Positions 45,512 to 56,293 of a stretch of DNA of 64,000 bases are shown here, one piece after another (position 1 is the first letter of the stretch; every line of letters begins with the position of its first letter). Below the pieces are notes generated by a model. It was not told the origin of the DNA. It did no database searches and saw nothing but the letters and a program-made list of their open reading frames with translations. Both the position numbers and the translations under genes were made by a program. Source of the stretch: Sphingobacterium hotanense (GTDB taxonomy: Bacteria; Bacteroidota; Bacteroidia; Sphingobacteriales; Sphingobacteriaceae); the NCBI RefSeq assembly GCF_008274825.1, contig NZ_CP030848.1, forward strand, positions 2,666,001-2,730,000, written 5' to 3'.

Positions 45512-47653
45512 TTATGATTTAAGTAGTTCAGATAATTTAGTTTTGACATCTTGATTTGCGGTAGATTCCATTATCGACTGCAGGGTTGTTTTTACTGCTT
45601 GGTTTTTCACCCCGTCTTTGCTTGCTTTCTCGATACCTTCTATCGCTCCTAACAACCACTTACTTTCATTTTTACCTTTGGAAATGGCTTCCACATCCTT
45701 CGCGAATTTATCGACAGATTGATCTCTTTTTGTTAAGATAAAAGCCAAGTCTTTAATAAATTGAGCCTTATCATCATTGTACGCATCAAAGAAAGCTGTT
45801 TTATTCAGCGAATTGAATAGCTCATAGGATGAGCCTACATTCGAACTTAACACTGCCATTCTAAACCATGGATCAGCACTATTTTTTTCGAGGATATTAG
45901 TCAAAAGATTAATGGTATTTGCATCATTGAACTGTCCTAAACTCAGGGTAGCTTGAAAAACAACTCGTGGAGCTTGATCATTTATAAGAGCGGCTAGAGC
46001 CTCTCTAGTTTCAGGATATCGCTCTGATAAGATGGCACCGTGCTCTCGAACGCCCTCATGACTATCTGCCAACGCCTTTTTAACCAATTCACTATTCAGT
46101 GCTCCAAGACCTTCTAAAGTATAAAGCGCATGCAACCTGTACCGTGGATCATTGCTGTTATTAAACAAATCAACGACAGCAGGAACCACACTTTTATCCT
46201 GACTTTCGATCAACTTACGTTGAGCCTGCAATCGCCACCATTGGCTTTCATGCGCTAGCAATTTCACATAATCAGCCGTTGTCTTATTCTCTTTCGACGT
46301 TATACTACGGTTCAGATTCTTTTTCTTTTTAGGAACGATCCTATAGATTCTTCCCATGTCCATACCTTGCTTGTAATCCATTTCGGCAACCAAGTCTTCA
46401 GGAATAGACATCGGCGTTTCTATATGCTGGCGATACATATCAACCATATATAAATTACCATCAGGCGACACAGCGAAACTTGTGGGTCTGAACCAAGAAT
46501 CCGTAGAGGTGATAAATTCACTCTCTTTTTCTTCGGCAGCGCGCGATGCAACGTATTTTGGACTGGTTTTGTGCGGTACAATAACATCTCGGTGAACTAA
46601 ATTTCCTGCCACTTCTCCGGTAAAGATATTACCATAAAAGCCTTCTGGGAATGCATCTCCTCCATAAACTGTACCTCCCGAAGCACCAGTAAAGTGGCCT
46701 TCAGCATGCTCCACCTGCCCTTTCCCTTGTTCATCATATGCCTCTTGGCGTCTTCGACTACGTTCAGCTCGCCAATACGGAGCTGGCGTAACCTGATACA
46801 TTCGCAATTCATGATCGGAAATATTCTCAACACCTTTTTTAGAAGGTAGGAATTCATGTCTATGCATGTATCGCCCTGGCATAACGGCTTGTTGGATATG
46901 TAATGTATTTTGTGTCATAAAGCGATGTCCCCAATCGTTCAATGTCTGTCCGAATTGTGCTGGGGCGGTTTCTCTTTCAAAAAGTTGCTTATCTAAACGG
47001 AAGCGGAAATCGGAGCCGCCGACGGACAACGCAGGTGCATCAGCTTGGCGTGTGGATGTAATTTCCCCCGCTTGACCATGATTCGATGCATATATCCAGT
47101 TATCAATTGCGTATGTCAAATTGGTAATTTGTGCTTCAGAGTTATTCGTGAAGAAACCGGTGTAGAGCACCTCCTTATGATCGGACTTGCCGTCACCATC
47201 TGTATCTTCCAAATAGAAAATATCAGGTGCTGCAGTCACTAAAAGACCATTCTTCCATGCCATTACGCTTGTCATCTCTGAAATGCCTTCGACAAAAACG
47301 ATAGACTCGTCAACCACCCCGTCGTTATCATTATCTTTCAAATAAACGATTCTGCCATTGCCCTTGCCCGGTGGATTGGGTTCCATGTCTGAAAAAGGAT
47401 AATCCGCCATTTCGACCACATAAGCATTCCCCTTCTCATCAAAGGTCATCGCTATAGGATCCTTTACGAAAGGCTCGGTTGCATATATTTGTACTTCAAA
47501 ATCTGGATGCACTTTCATTGCTTTTATGGACTCCTCTGGAGTCTTAGGCCCCGGATATTTGGGTTGATTGCAGGACCATAACCCAAATAATACGGTTGTT
47601 GCAACGAAGGCATGACAGCCAACTACCTGAAACTTGCTATTGATTTTCTTCAT
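45512..47653 (-). CDS. PVC-type dehydrogenase-like lipoprotein with HEAT-like repeats
   Basis: The 713-residue protein has a lipobox (LWSC). Residues about 40-450 form a six-bladed propeller of the glucose/sorbosone-dehydrogenase-like type found in PVC proteins (HPDFEVQIYATEP, GNAYVVEMADYP, DGDGKSDH). Residues 470-713 are HEAT-like repeats. The C-terminal cytochrome domain CxxCH that many relatives carry is absent, so electrons might pass to the HiPIP coded next to it. Substrate unknown. Confidence 0.82.
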   Translation of the reverse strand: MKKINSKFQVVGCHAFVATTVLFGLWSCNQPKYPGPKTPEESIKAMKVHPDFEVQIYATEPFVKDPIAMTFDEKGNAYVVEMADYPFSDMEPNPPGKGNGRIVYLKDNDNDGVVDESIVFVEGISEMTSVMAWKNGLLVTAAPDIFYLEDTDGDGKSDHKEVLYTGFFTNNSEAQITNLTYAIDNWIYASNHGQAGEITSTRQADAPALSVGGSDFRFRLDKQLFERETAPAQFGQTLNDWGHRFMTQNTLHIQQAVMPGRYMHRHEFLPSKKGVENISDHELRMYQVTPAPYWRAERSRRRQEAYDEQGKGQVEHAEGHFTGASGGTVYGGDAFPEGFYGNIFTGEVAGNLVHRDVIVPHKTSPKYVASRAAEEKESEFITSTDSWFRPTSFAVSPDGNLYMVDMYRQHIETPMSIPEDLVAEMDYKQGMDMGRIYRIVPKKKKNLNRSITSKENKTTADYVKLLAHESQWWRLQAQRKLIESQDKSVVPAVVDLFNNSNDPRYRLHALYTLEGLGALNSELVKKALADSHEGVREHGAILSERYPETREALAALINDQAPRVVFQATLSLGQFNDANTINLLTNILEKNSADPWFRMAVLSSNVGSSYELFNSLNKTAFFDAYNDDKAQFIKDLAFILTKRDQSVDKFAKDVEAISKGKNESKWLLGAIEGIEKASKDGVKNQAVKTTLQSIMESTANQDVKTKLSELLKS

Positions 47654-47701
47654 TGTTTTTCAAAAAATTAGATTTATTGTTTTCGTTAGCTTATTCTATG
47701 A

Positions 47702-49075
47702 TTATCGTATTTTCTTGATCAAGGAGTCAATCGCGGTAAGTATCCGACCTTCGATTCCTGGCGCCCATTTACTGGGCAAGCCGTAGGCTCTCTGAGAAGT
47801 ATCCCCTTCATAGCCTCCTTCCTCCAGTACTTGTTCAGTAGGAATATATCCCATCACATCATTGCTATACGCCATGACGAAAATATCCTCACCATATTTC
47901 TCTTTCAATTTGACCGCATAACCGATCGTCACCTCCCCTCCCAAGCTGATTAGCTTTTGTCCGGCGAAGTCCCATACCTGAATCGGATAATTAGTGTAGC
48001 TTCCTAGAATTGATTTTCCGCTCTTATATTGGTCAATCAAATTAGAGCTCCATTCATAAATATAACCCGAACCGGCTTCTTTCTGGATTTTCTCCAATTC
48101 TCCCAGTGTCGGTGGACTAGTCAAGGGTAAATCTATATTTGCGGATGCTGATTCAAATTTAGGCGCCAATTCGGTCATATCTTCCTCAATAACGCGTTCG
48201 ACAGAAGCAGCTAAAGATTTACCGTATTGCTTGGCAAGTGCTAGCGTGCGTCTAGGCAATGGATTTTGATCTCCGCCTGCACCTTGAAAAAACAATGCCT
48301 TTGCCCCAGGATATAACTTTTCTAATTCCGCCTGAGCGAAGCCTGCATAATCTCCTGACCATTGATACCCTGATAGCACCGTAGGATGGCAGGCATATCC
48401 AAAAATAATAGCCTTCAGTTTTCCCGAAGCCGTCTCGATCTTAAATACTGGGACGGAGAAATCATTAGGACCTTTTAGTTCTTTTAAACTGGCTATGTCT
48501 TTCTCTTGATTTGACCTACGGTTTACTTGAACTCTAGAAACACCATTTTTAGCGAAAAGTTTAACAGGCTCCAGGTCCTGAAGCGCTTGTTTGCTTAATT
48601 GAATTAACGTTTTCCTTAGCCATTTTCCATATTCAACGATGACCATTTTATTTGAATCATCTAAGGGATAAATACCAGTTAAAACGTGATCGAGTACGGG
48701 ACCAGAGTGCGTATGGGAGCAGTTGATTATTATGTTTTCGATGGGCGCGCCTGTTTCCTTACTGATGGCTTGGCGAACTTCGCTGCTAAAACTACTGCCG
48801 ATTCCAACGACTTCAAGGGTTAAAAGTAAGGATCTATTTCCTTGCGCATCTTCAAAGAGAATACATTTTGCCCACAAAGGATGTATACTTCCTTCAGAAG
48901 GTTTTGTGCGGCTGGCATAACCAGCCAACCACATCGGCTTTTCGGGTGTGATATTGGCAGTCGCCAACCCTACCTTCCAACTTTTCCCTTTTAGATCCTG
49001 TGCATACGCAATGGATATAACTATATTCAATATCATGAAGGAAATGCTAATTGCTTGTACGATTGTTCTCTTCAT
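47702..49075 (-). CDS. Neutral/alkaline ceramidase-like protein, copy 1
   Basis: The 457-residue protein has a signal peptide ending near AYAQ (residue 26). It matches the N-terminal domain of neutral ceramidases: KPMWLAGYASRTKPSEG, the zinc motif NCSHTHSGP and FFQGAGGDQNP. The C-terminal Ig-like domain of full-size ceramidases is missing. It may hydrolyse ceramide or another amide, outside the cytoplasm. A similar gene follows upstream by 6 bp, so they look like a tandem duplication with divergence. Confidence 0.85.
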   Translation of the reverse strand: MKRTIVQAISISFMILNIVISIAYAQDLKGKSWKVGLATANITPEKPMWLAGYASRTKPSEGSIHPLWAKCILFEDAQGNRSLLLTLEVVGIGSSFSSEVRQAISKETGAPIENIIINCSHTHSGPVLDHVLTGIYPLDDSNKMVIVEYGKWLRKTLIQLSKQALQDLEPVKLFAKNGVSRVQVNRRSNQEKDIASLKELKGPNDFSVPVFKIETASGKLKAIIFGYACHPTVLSGYQWSGDYAGFAQAELEKLYPGAKALFFQGAGGDQNPLPRRTLALAKQYGKSLAASVERVIEEDMTELAPKFESASANIDLPLTSPPTLGELEKIQKEAGSGYIYEWSSNLIDQYKSGKSILGSYTNYPIQVWDFAGQKLISLGGEVTIGYAVKLKEKYGEDIFVMAYSNDVMGYIPTEQVLEEGGYEGDTSQRAYGLPSKWAPGIEGRILTAIDSLIKKIR

Positions 49076-49081
49076 TATTTT

Positions 49082-50512
49082 TTAGTTTTTAATGTTCATA
49101 TCGGCTCTAGCCTCCTTTAACATTTGATTGGCGGTTTCTACGAGTTCCAATCCTGCAACATGGGACCCCGAAGTTCCCTCTTCCACCTCGTATCCCCCAT
49201 GAGGCTCTTCATCCGGCAAACAGACGTAGTGGACGCCATTGCCATTTGAATAGCCCAAGACAAGCGTTTGAGGAAAAGGTGAATTCTTCCTTATCTCATC
49301 TGCAAGAGAAGTCAAAGGTTCACCAGGCAATGCGACTATGGCCAACGGCCCCATTGTTATTACCTGAACTTCCGCTTCGATGGCTTCTAAGCCGGTTCTG
49401 CTTTTTCCTCGGTCGGAAGTTGGAAGACTGACTTTCCGTTGATATGTTTGAAGTGGCGAAATAGAGATCTTTGCACTATAATTAAAGGCTAAAGCCGCCA
49501 GATCAACGAGCCCAGTTGCCATCTGTTTTACCGCATCGGGACCACGACGCCATGGGTTGATATCGCCAGCAGCGCCCTGTAGAAAGATGGATTCTCCACC
49601 TAATTTTTTGTTCATGCTGGAAGCAGCAGCATTTGGCCAATCCCCCGAAATATCGTCAGAATATGGATAGATAGCCACCGCATGAATTGCTAAATGGAAA
49701 ATAGTGGCTATATTCCTTCCCTCTTTGTTGCGAAAAGAAACTAAGGACATTGCACGATCCATGGGACCAAAGGTTGCAGCACCCATAAGTACTTTTGGAT
49801 TCCACTCTTTGTGCTTGTAATTGTACCCAGCAGGTGTGTTGTTGTCTTCTACACCCCATTTTGCAGCACGTGGCCTTCTATTATTCATAAATTCGGAAGC
49901 ATCGACCCGTCCGACCCAAATTGAGGCCGGTTGAACGGATTTCATGGCCTCCTTTGTTGCGGCTAAGGTTTTATCGATCAGCTCTTGCTTCCAAGCGGAA
50001 AAGTGTGGATCACTATTGATGTTTTCAATGTGACGGCTTGTCCACCATGTTTCATTTTCTCTTCCACGAAATCCCTGATTGTAAACAGGCGACCAGGGAG
50101 CAGAATGGTTATGCGTCGCATTGACCAAAATGTTTTTCATGGGGATTTTTGCAAATTCAGAAATCCTTTTCCGGATTTCTTCCGTCGCTGATTCACTAGC
50201 ATCGACTAAATCCCAAGAAATGATAACCGATGTATTATTTAAGCTGTCCATAAGCACTAACGAACGGACGAAGATTGAATCCTTAATAACTCGGTATGGT
50301 TTTCCTGTCACCCAATTTTTCACCTCGGAACTTGGCGTAATATTTCTCTTGGCAATTCCGACCCTTAGCTGCTCAGCAGCAAAAGTGTGGGAGATTCCGA
50401 AAAGCGATAGCAACAATAACATATATATGAACTTTGCCCTTATCCGTTTTACGGGAGTGATGGGTTTAGTATTTTGATTATATAAATTCATACTTTCAAA
50501 TTTTCGTGACAT
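49082..50512 (-). CDS. Neutral/alkaline ceramidase-like protein, copy 2
   Basis: I choose the ATG at 50512 (476 residues); a TTG further out would overlap the ThuA gene by 4 bp, and the Met at 50491 is also possible. A membrane/signal segment ends near HTFA. Ceramidase-type features are NATHNHSAPW and IFLQGAAGDINP, so zinc binding is likely retained. It differs strongly from copy 1, which suggests distinct substrates. Part of the SusCD operon. Confidence 0.82.
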   Translation of the reverse strand: MSRKFESMNLYNQNTKPITPVKRIRAKFIYMLLLLSLFGISHTFAAEQLRVGIAKRNITPSSEVKNWVTGKPYRVIKDSIFVRSLVLMDSLNNTSVIISWDLVDASESATEEIRKRISEFAKIPMKNILVNATHNHSAPWSPVYNQGFRGRENETWWTSRHIENINSDPHFSAWKQELIDKTLAATKEAMKSVQPASIWVGRVDASEFMNNRRPRAAKWGVEDNNTPAGYNYKHKEWNPKVLMGAATFGPMDRAMSLVSFRNKEGRNIATIFHLAIHAVAIYPYSDDISGDWPNAAASSMNKKLGGESIFLQGAAGDINPWRRGPDAVKQMATGLVDLAALAFNYSAKISISPLQTYQRKVSLPTSDRGKSRTGLEAIEAEVQVITMGPLAIVALPGEPLTSLADEIRKNSPFPQTLVLGYSNGNGVHYVCLPDEEPHGGYEVEEGTSGSHVAGLELVETANQMLKEARADMNIKN

Positions 50513-50520
50513 CCCAATTG

Positions 50521-51366
50521 TCAATGTTTAGCATTTTTATTCAATGTCCAATCCATAGCATTCACTAATAGTTTGATAAAATTTTCATTCTTAAAATCCG
50601 ATGGATAGCCCAGCGAGGTGTAGAAAACTCTACTCTTGCCATAATGGCGCGTCCATGCTATTGGCTGTGATTTCTGGTCACTCAGCCCCTGTAATAAGAC
50701 TTGAGCGTTTCTGTCAAGGAGTGGATCCACTAGATAAAGGTTACCATCACTAACCCAGTTTCTGTACTGTATCCCCTTTAGAATCTCATGGTCTAAGAAA
50801 CGTTCATTGACCTGCACTACTGTTTTAGCAGTGGCCAATCCATATCCTCTATTTTCACAGCCTAAAACCGTGGAAACGAATTCTGGCCATTGTTCGAAGC
50901 CGTTCTCAGCAACCTCACCTTTTAAAAGGGTAAAAGCATGATTTGCGGTTCTTATTCCGACAAGCCCACCGCCATTCTGGAGATATTTTTTTAGTATATC
51001 CATTTGTTCACTAGGTAAAGCCAGTCTTCGCGTAAAAACCACGACTAGATCCGCCTTATTTACGATTTCAAAGTTTGGAAAACGGTAGGACGTACGGTTC
51101 GAACTGCCCAAGAGTACTGTCGTTTTATATTGTCCTGTTTCCGACAAGGATTTTGCAAAGGCAGGTATCGTGAGATGTGCTCCATAATTGTCTGGATCTT
51201 CACTTATCAAAAAGACGATGTGCGGTAGCTTGCTCTTTGCGATTGCAAACGCCGAAGTACTCATTCCAACATCCATGACGATCAACAAGATTATCAGACG
51301 CACAAGTCGATTAATTACTATTGGATACCTTTTAAAAAACATCAATTCCATCATTTTTAGATTCAA
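50521..51366 (-). CDS. ThuA-domain protein, exported
   Basis: The 281-residue protein has an N-terminal hydrophobic segment and the ThuA/class I glutamine amidotransferase-like fold: HIVFLISEDPDNYGAH, GGGLVGIRTANHAF and ARHYGKSRVFYTSLG-like end (WTRHYGKSRVFYTS). ThuA proteins accompany many glycan-use loci, with unclear catalysis. It is the middle of the operon, 8 bp ahead of the second ceramidase-like gene. Confidence 0.85.
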   Translation of the reverse strand: MNLKMMELMFFKRYPIVINRLVRLIILLIVMDVGMSTSAFAIAKSKLPHIVFLISEDPDNYGAHLTIPAFAKSLSETGQYKTTVLLGSSNRTSYRFPNFEIVNKADLVVVFTRRLALPSEQMDILKKYLQNGGGLVGIRTANHAFTLLKGEVAENGFEQWPEFVSTVLGCENRGYGLATAKTVVQVNERFLDHEILKGIQYRNWVSDGNLYLVDPLLDRNAQVLLQGLSDQKSQPIAWTRHYGKSRVFYTSLGYPSDFKNENFIKLLVNAMDWTLNKNAKH

Positions 51367-51405
51367 TTCTATCAGATCATGATCAATTCTTACAGCATTG
51401 ACGGC

Positions 51406-53127
51406 TTATTGGTCATAACCTGGATTTTGTGGAAATTCAGCGTCAATATTCAAGTCAATATCTGCTAATGGTATTGGCCATCGGAAATTATGAGGCTTAA
51501 TAAAAGCTCCAGGACACAGCGGATTATCATTGTACTTCAGTACCCGTTCAATCAACTTTCCGGTCCTTCTCAGCGTAATTAAGCGCCATTCTTCGCCATA
51601 TAATTCTCTAGCTCTTTCGTCCAGTATATAATCGATATCCAGATTCGCTGCAGCAACAGGCTTCGCATTTGATCTTTGACGAACCTTGTTTACATCTGCA
51701 GCTGCCAGGTCTTTTTGACCGGTCGCTAAATAAGCTTCTGCACGCAACAATAAAGTTTCGGCAAAACGTAAGGCATACCAATCCTTATGGGTAATCCCGC
51801 CGCCAGAGCGATTTGGCTGCAAGAAATAATTTAAAGGATCCGTGAATTTCGTATGAATCGGAAAGAGGATTTTTAACGTGTCTGCTCTAGGATCTGTTCG
51901 TGCCGGGTTGTATAAACTGAAGTCAATCTTCTTTTTATGATAAGCCGATTGCGGATTATCGTAGTAGAAGTTTCTTTTCAAGTTATGCTCTGCATTTCTT
52001 GTATCATTATTCCAATTATCCTTCCATATGTAATAGTACACTAAATTCGTTCCTCTAGCGTTTGCCGTTGGACGTCCAAGCGTATCCGTATAGCCAGTGT
52101 AAGCACCATTATACAATTCACCAAGAATGGCTTTCTTCCCATCTGGAGTTAGTCCTATATCGAAGTAACGTGGGCCAAAGATATAAGCACTGGCTATTTG
52201 CCCCCCACCCTTGATAAATGGCTCAACTTGGATGACCCACATGGATTCGGTATTCTCGGGAAGATTATGATTGCCATAGCCGAATAAGTCAAAGTATGGG
52301 TCACCTGATCCAAAAACATCATTTCCTAACCTACCCCCAAAGCGTCTCGTCATCAAATTATAATTGTAATCATTGATGACCTTGCTCGCTGCTTCTACTG
52401 CTTTGGTTGGATCTTTCAGTTCCAGATAAGTTTCTGCTAGAAAGTGTAAAGCCGGACCCTGCGTAATTCTTCCAGGCGCTGCTTCTTGCGATGGTTTCGG
52501 AAGATTCTCCGCAGCAAACTTGAAGTCCTCTACCATTTGCTCATAAACCTTTTTTATAGGATCTCTTACAAAGTCGGCCTTTGCAGTCTGAATAGGTTCA
52601 GTTAGTACCGGAATATCGCCATAGGTCGAGGCTAAATTTCTATACATAAAAGCTCTGAAAAATCTTGCTTCAGCGATATATACATTTTTACCCTTCTCTC
52701 CATTCGTAAAATCTTCCGGACTGGCTTTGCCAACCTTATCGATCAATACGTTAGCCCACTGAATTACTTCAAATCCAACATTCCAAGGGTCCACGACATT
52801 TCGCCAAATCGGTGTCATATCTTCATAGGAATTCAAATAAACTCCCCCAGCTGCAGGGGTTTCGCCGTTATAACCAAGGTCGCTTCCATGTGTCGCCCAA
52901 TTCATGACGCCAAATTCGCCAAAGGAATAATATGCAGATCGAACGCGGTCATGGATTGCAGTCACACCCTGCAACGCCCCTGCTTCGGTTAAATAAGCAT
53001 TATCTGGTGATAAAAAGTCTAATGGCTTTTCATCCAACAAGCTTTTATCACAGGCTAGGAAAGCAAGCAGCAAAAGTGATAAGCTGAATACGCGTATGTT
53101 GTAAAATATTTTCTTGATCGTTTTCAT
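51406..53127 (-). CDS. SusD/RagB-family nutrient-binding lipoprotein, copy 1
   Basis: The 573-residue protein has a lipobox near LAFLAC and the tetratricopeptide-like SusD fold with a C-terminal part ending PLADIDLNIDAEFPQNPGY. SusD sits on the outer membrane as the lid of a SusC channel. Partner SusC lies 30 bp upstream in the same operon. Confidence 0.93.
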   Translation of the reverse strand: MKTIKKIFYNIRVFSLSLLLLAFLACDKSLLDEKPLDFLSPDNAYLTEAGALQGVTAIHDRVRSAYYSFGEFGVMNWATHGSDLGYNGETPAAGGVYLNSYEDMTPIWRNVVDPWNVGFEVIQWANVLIDKVGKASPEDFTNGEKGKNVYIAEARFFRAFMYRNLASTYGDIPVLTEPIQTAKADFVRDPIKKVYEQMVEDFKFAAENLPKPSQEAAPGRITQGPALHFLAETYLELKDPTKAVEAASKVINDYNYNLMTRRFGGRLGNDVFGSGDPYFDLFGYGNHNLPENTESMWVIQVEPFIKGGGQIASAYIFGPRYFDIGLTPDGKKAILGELYNGAYTGYTDTLGRPTANARGTNLVYYYIWKDNWNNDTRNAEHNLKRNFYYDNPQSAYHKKKIDFSLYNPARTDPRADTLKILFPIHTKFTDPLNYFLQPNRSGGGITHKDWYALRFAETLLLRAEAYLATGQKDLAAADVNKVRQRSNAKPVAAANLDIDYILDERARELYGEEWRLITLRRTGKLIERVLKYNDNPLCPGAFIKPHNFRWPIPLADIDLNIDAEFPQNPGYDQ

Positions 53128-53157
53128 AACTAAGAGTTTTGAATGTTATTCAACATG

Positions 53158-56100
53158 TTAAAAAGATACATTTAAGCCAAAGACTACATTCCGCATTACC
53201 GGATTATCGCTTGCGCCACTTTCTGGATCCCATCCCTGCCACTTCGTCCACACGTAAGGATTTTTGCTCGAAATATATACCTGTGCAGATTGCATCTTCA
53301 ACTTTTGCAACAGCTCATTTTTGAAACTGTACCCTAAGGAAACATCTTGAATACGAACAAAGCTTCGGCTTTGATAAATGCCACTTTGACGAAGCGGAAC
53401 GTTATAAATACCCGTTGTATTTGTTGTTGGCTCTAGCGGACTCCAATAAGGATTAACCGCTGAGTTGTTGTGTCGATCTGGGAAATAATAAAGCGGATTT
53501 ACATTCTCTACGTTATTTGCCAAATAACGATTGCTGCCTCCTTGAATAGAGTTAATAAAAATTGATAGACTAAAGTTCTTATAAAGGAAAGTATTATTGA
53601 TGCTGAATCGATAGCTTGGCGATGTAAAGCCAATAATCGCTCTATCGTTTGTCGGATCAATCACGCCATCCTTATCGCCTTGATCTACATATTTGAATTG
53701 ACCTGGATACCAGCCTTCCAGAACCTGTCCGTTAAAAAACTCTTCCTCCGTCCAAACGCCACCAGCCATCTCATAGTCGTAGATGGCACCTAATGGCTCG
53801 CCTACAAACCACGCATTACCAATATCTCTATCATTTCCATCGCCGTAGAGTCTAGTCAACTTATCTCTGTTTAATGCAAATGTCAAGCTTGTTTCCCATC
53901 GAAATGCGCCATTAAGATTGATTGATTTAATGTCTAATTCTATTCCCTTATTCGCTGTTGCGCCGATATTGGTCCATATGTCTGCATAACCAGCCATGCG
54001 AGGAAGTTTTCTTCTAACAAGAATATCGGTTGTCTTTGATGAGTATAAATCCAGGGTACCAGTAATTCTATTGTTCATAAATCCGAAGTCGATCCCTGCG
54101 TTTATTGCCGATGTCGTTTCCCAACCTAATTCAATATTCCCTAAGGTACCGGGGTAAATTCCGATAGCCGTATTTTGTCCATACACATAGTCGCGAGTGC
54201 CCATTCTTGATTGGCTAGAGTAACGTCCAATCCCCTGATTACCATTCTTTCCGTAGGAAGTTCTGATCTTCAAATAGATATCATCCCTTTTAAAGAAAGG
54301 TTCTTCTGAAACCACCCAAGCCACTGATGCGGAAGGGAAATTTGCCCATTTGTTCGTTGCTCCAAAACCGGAAAACCCATCCCGACGTATTGTCGCTGTG
54401 AAAAGATAGCGTGACATAAAGCTATAATTTGCGCGGGCCATATAGGATATACTATTCTCCTTATAAGCGCTAGACGCAACAGTCGCAACTTCAGCCAATC
54501 CGACATTGTTATAGCCAAGCACTTCATTGTTAAATCCTGATGCATTCAAAGATGACCCACTTCCACTGCGCCCTTCGGTACTTAGCAACAGGGTTGAGTT
54601 AATTTGATGTTTACCGAACGTATTGCTATAGCTAAGGATATTGTTAATCGCCCAGTCTTTTCCTTCCGATGGCGATTTTACGGCTTCACCCCGATTGCTT
54701 ACTCCCGCTGGTGTCTTACTCGAGTTAAAAGTATTGTTGTTCCGATTGGAGTAGATGTAAGAATAGTTGAAATCATAAGCTAAACCCTTTACCCAAGGAG
54801 CGTCGATTCTAACAGCACCTAAACCAAAGAACTCTTTACTTACATCCGAATTATCCACATAAAGATTGACTAAAGGGTACGGCTGGAACAATTCGCCTCC
54901 AAGATAGATATCATAAGTGTCTTGACCTATATAGTTATTTACCAACGGGCTTGCCTTTCTAGCAGTAGCTAGACTTGCCGGAATACCAGAATTATCAATA
55001 TTGCTAAAGGAAGTATTTAGATTGATCTTTAACCAGTCGTTGATCCTTGATTCTACATTACTACGGAGCGTCAGTCTCTTCATCCGGTCATTTAATTGTA
55101 TGCCTTCGACATCCGAGTAAGAGCCTGAAATATAATAGTTAGAGAGATCGGATCGTCCCTGCAAGCTTAAATTATAATATTGCATGGGAGCTGTTTGCAA
55201 TACCTCGTCGACCCAATCAATTGATTTTCCTGCTAGATAGTTTTCTTTTTCTTCTAACGTTCTCAAATAATTAGCGACCACATTTCTGTCGGTCACATCC
55301 GGTCGCACTGGTCTTGTCGATGCATCTGTCGGATTTGTCTTATACCAATTGTAAACCTTACTTTGCCAGTCCCAATCTACTAAACGAACAGCAAATTCTT
55401 CACCATCCATCACACGCATGGGGTTATTTGTCATGTCTTGTACCCCGGCATAGGTATTGAATGCAATCACCGGCTTTTCAGTCTTACCTTTCTTTGTTGT
55501 AATCAATAATACCCCGTTTGCCGCGCGAGAACCATAGACCGCAGCAGCACTAGCATCTTTCAAAACATCGACTGCTTCGACATCGTTCATATTGATATTA
55601 TTGATACTACCATTGTAAATAACGCCATCGAGAACAATCAAAGGTCTATCGGATGCCGATAAAGATGTTTGCCCGCGAATTGACAAGGATGGTTCGCTGC
55701 TTGCTCCTCCTCTTGATTCTAAGTTGACGCCGGACGTAGCACCGATAAGTGACTGCAGTAAGTTGGTATTAGCCTGTAACGCCTTGTCTTCCATAGAAAT
55801 TCGAACTACAGAACCAGTCAGGTCGGATTTCTTAGCAGTACCATAACCAATAACGACGACATCTTCTAATTCTGCAGATACTTCATTTAACGAAATTTGT
55901 AATGTAGTTAGATTCCCTAATTGTACGCGAAACGTTTCATAGCCTAATAAGCTAGCCGATAAACTTTCGCCTGGGTTTGCCTGAATGGTAAACTTTCCTT
56001 CAGCATCTGTTTGAACCGCAGCATCCTTCACTGTTATCGAAACGCCAGATAGCGGAGCTCTCGTTTCCGCATTCTGAACAAGCCCATTGTAAGTTCGAGC

Positions 56101-56175
56101 TTCCTGACCATAAACAAGGATGGAAATTAGGCAAGAACAAAGCGTTGCGAGAAATATTTTTGAATTTTTCATCAT
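53158..56175 (-). CDS. SusC/RagA-family TonB receptor, copy 1
   Basis: The 1005-residue protein has a signal peptide (ending VYGQ), a carboxypeptidase-regulatory-like domain at about 27-110 (GVSITVKDAAVQTDAEGKF), a plug with the SusC signatures ADRPLIVLDG-type and AAVYGSRAANGV, and a 22-strand barrel. It imports a nutrient across the outer membrane together with its SusD partner. Confidence 0.95.
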   Translation of the reverse strand: MMKNSKIFLATLCSCLISILVYGQEARTYNGLVQNAETRAPLSGVSITVKDAAVQTDAEGKFTIQANPGESLSASLLGYETFRVQLGNLTTLQISLNEVSAELEDVVVIGYGTAKKSDLTGSVVRISMEDKALQANTNLLQSLIGATSGVNLESRGGASSEPSLSIRGQTSLSASDRPLIVLDGVIYNGSINNINMNDVEAVDVLKDASAAAVYGSRAANGVLLITTKKGKTEKPVIAFNTYAGVQDMTNNPMRVMDGEEFAVRLVDWDWQSKVYNWYKTNPTDASTRPVRPDVTDRNVVANYLRTLEEKENYLAGKSIDWVDEVLQTAPMQYYNLSLQGRSDLSNYYISGSYSDVEGIQLNDRMKRLTLRSNVESRINDWLKINLNTSFSNIDNSGIPASLATARKASPLVNNYIGQDTYDIYLGGELFQPYPLVNLYVDNSDVSKEFFGLGAVRIDAPWVKGLAYDFNYSYIYSNRNNNTFNSSKTPAGVSNRGEAVKSPSEGKDWAINNILSYSNTFGKHQINSTLLLSTEGRSGSGSSLNASGFNNEVLGYNNVGLAEVATVASSAYKENSISYMARANYSFMSRYLFTATIRRDGFSGFGATNKWANFPSASVAWVVSEEPFFKRDDIYLKIRTSYGKNGNQGIGRYSSQSRMGTRDYVYGQNTAIGIYPGTLGNIELGWETTSAINAGIDFGFMNNRITGTLDLYSSKTTDILVRRKLPRMAGYADIWTNIGATANKGIELDIKSINLNGAFRWETSLTFALNRDKLTRLYGDGNDRDIGNAWFVGEPLGAIYDYEMAGGVWTEEEFFNGQVLEGWYPGQFKYVDQGDKDGVIDPTNDRAIIGFTSPSYRFSINNTFLYKNFSLSIFINSIQGGSNRYLANNVENVNPLYYFPDRHNNSAVNPYWSPLEPTTNTTGIYNVPLRQSGIYQSRSFVRIQDVSLGYSFKNELLQKLKMQSAQVYISSKNPYVWTKWQGWDPESGASDNPVMRNVVFGLNVSF

Positions 56176-56293
56176 AATGTGTGATTATATCTTGTAGGTT
56201 GTATAATTTGATTAAACAATCAGTAAAATGAAATGCAACCGATCAGCTTATGATGAATCGAATTTCTGACTGGACGGGGTAGTTTTAATTGCT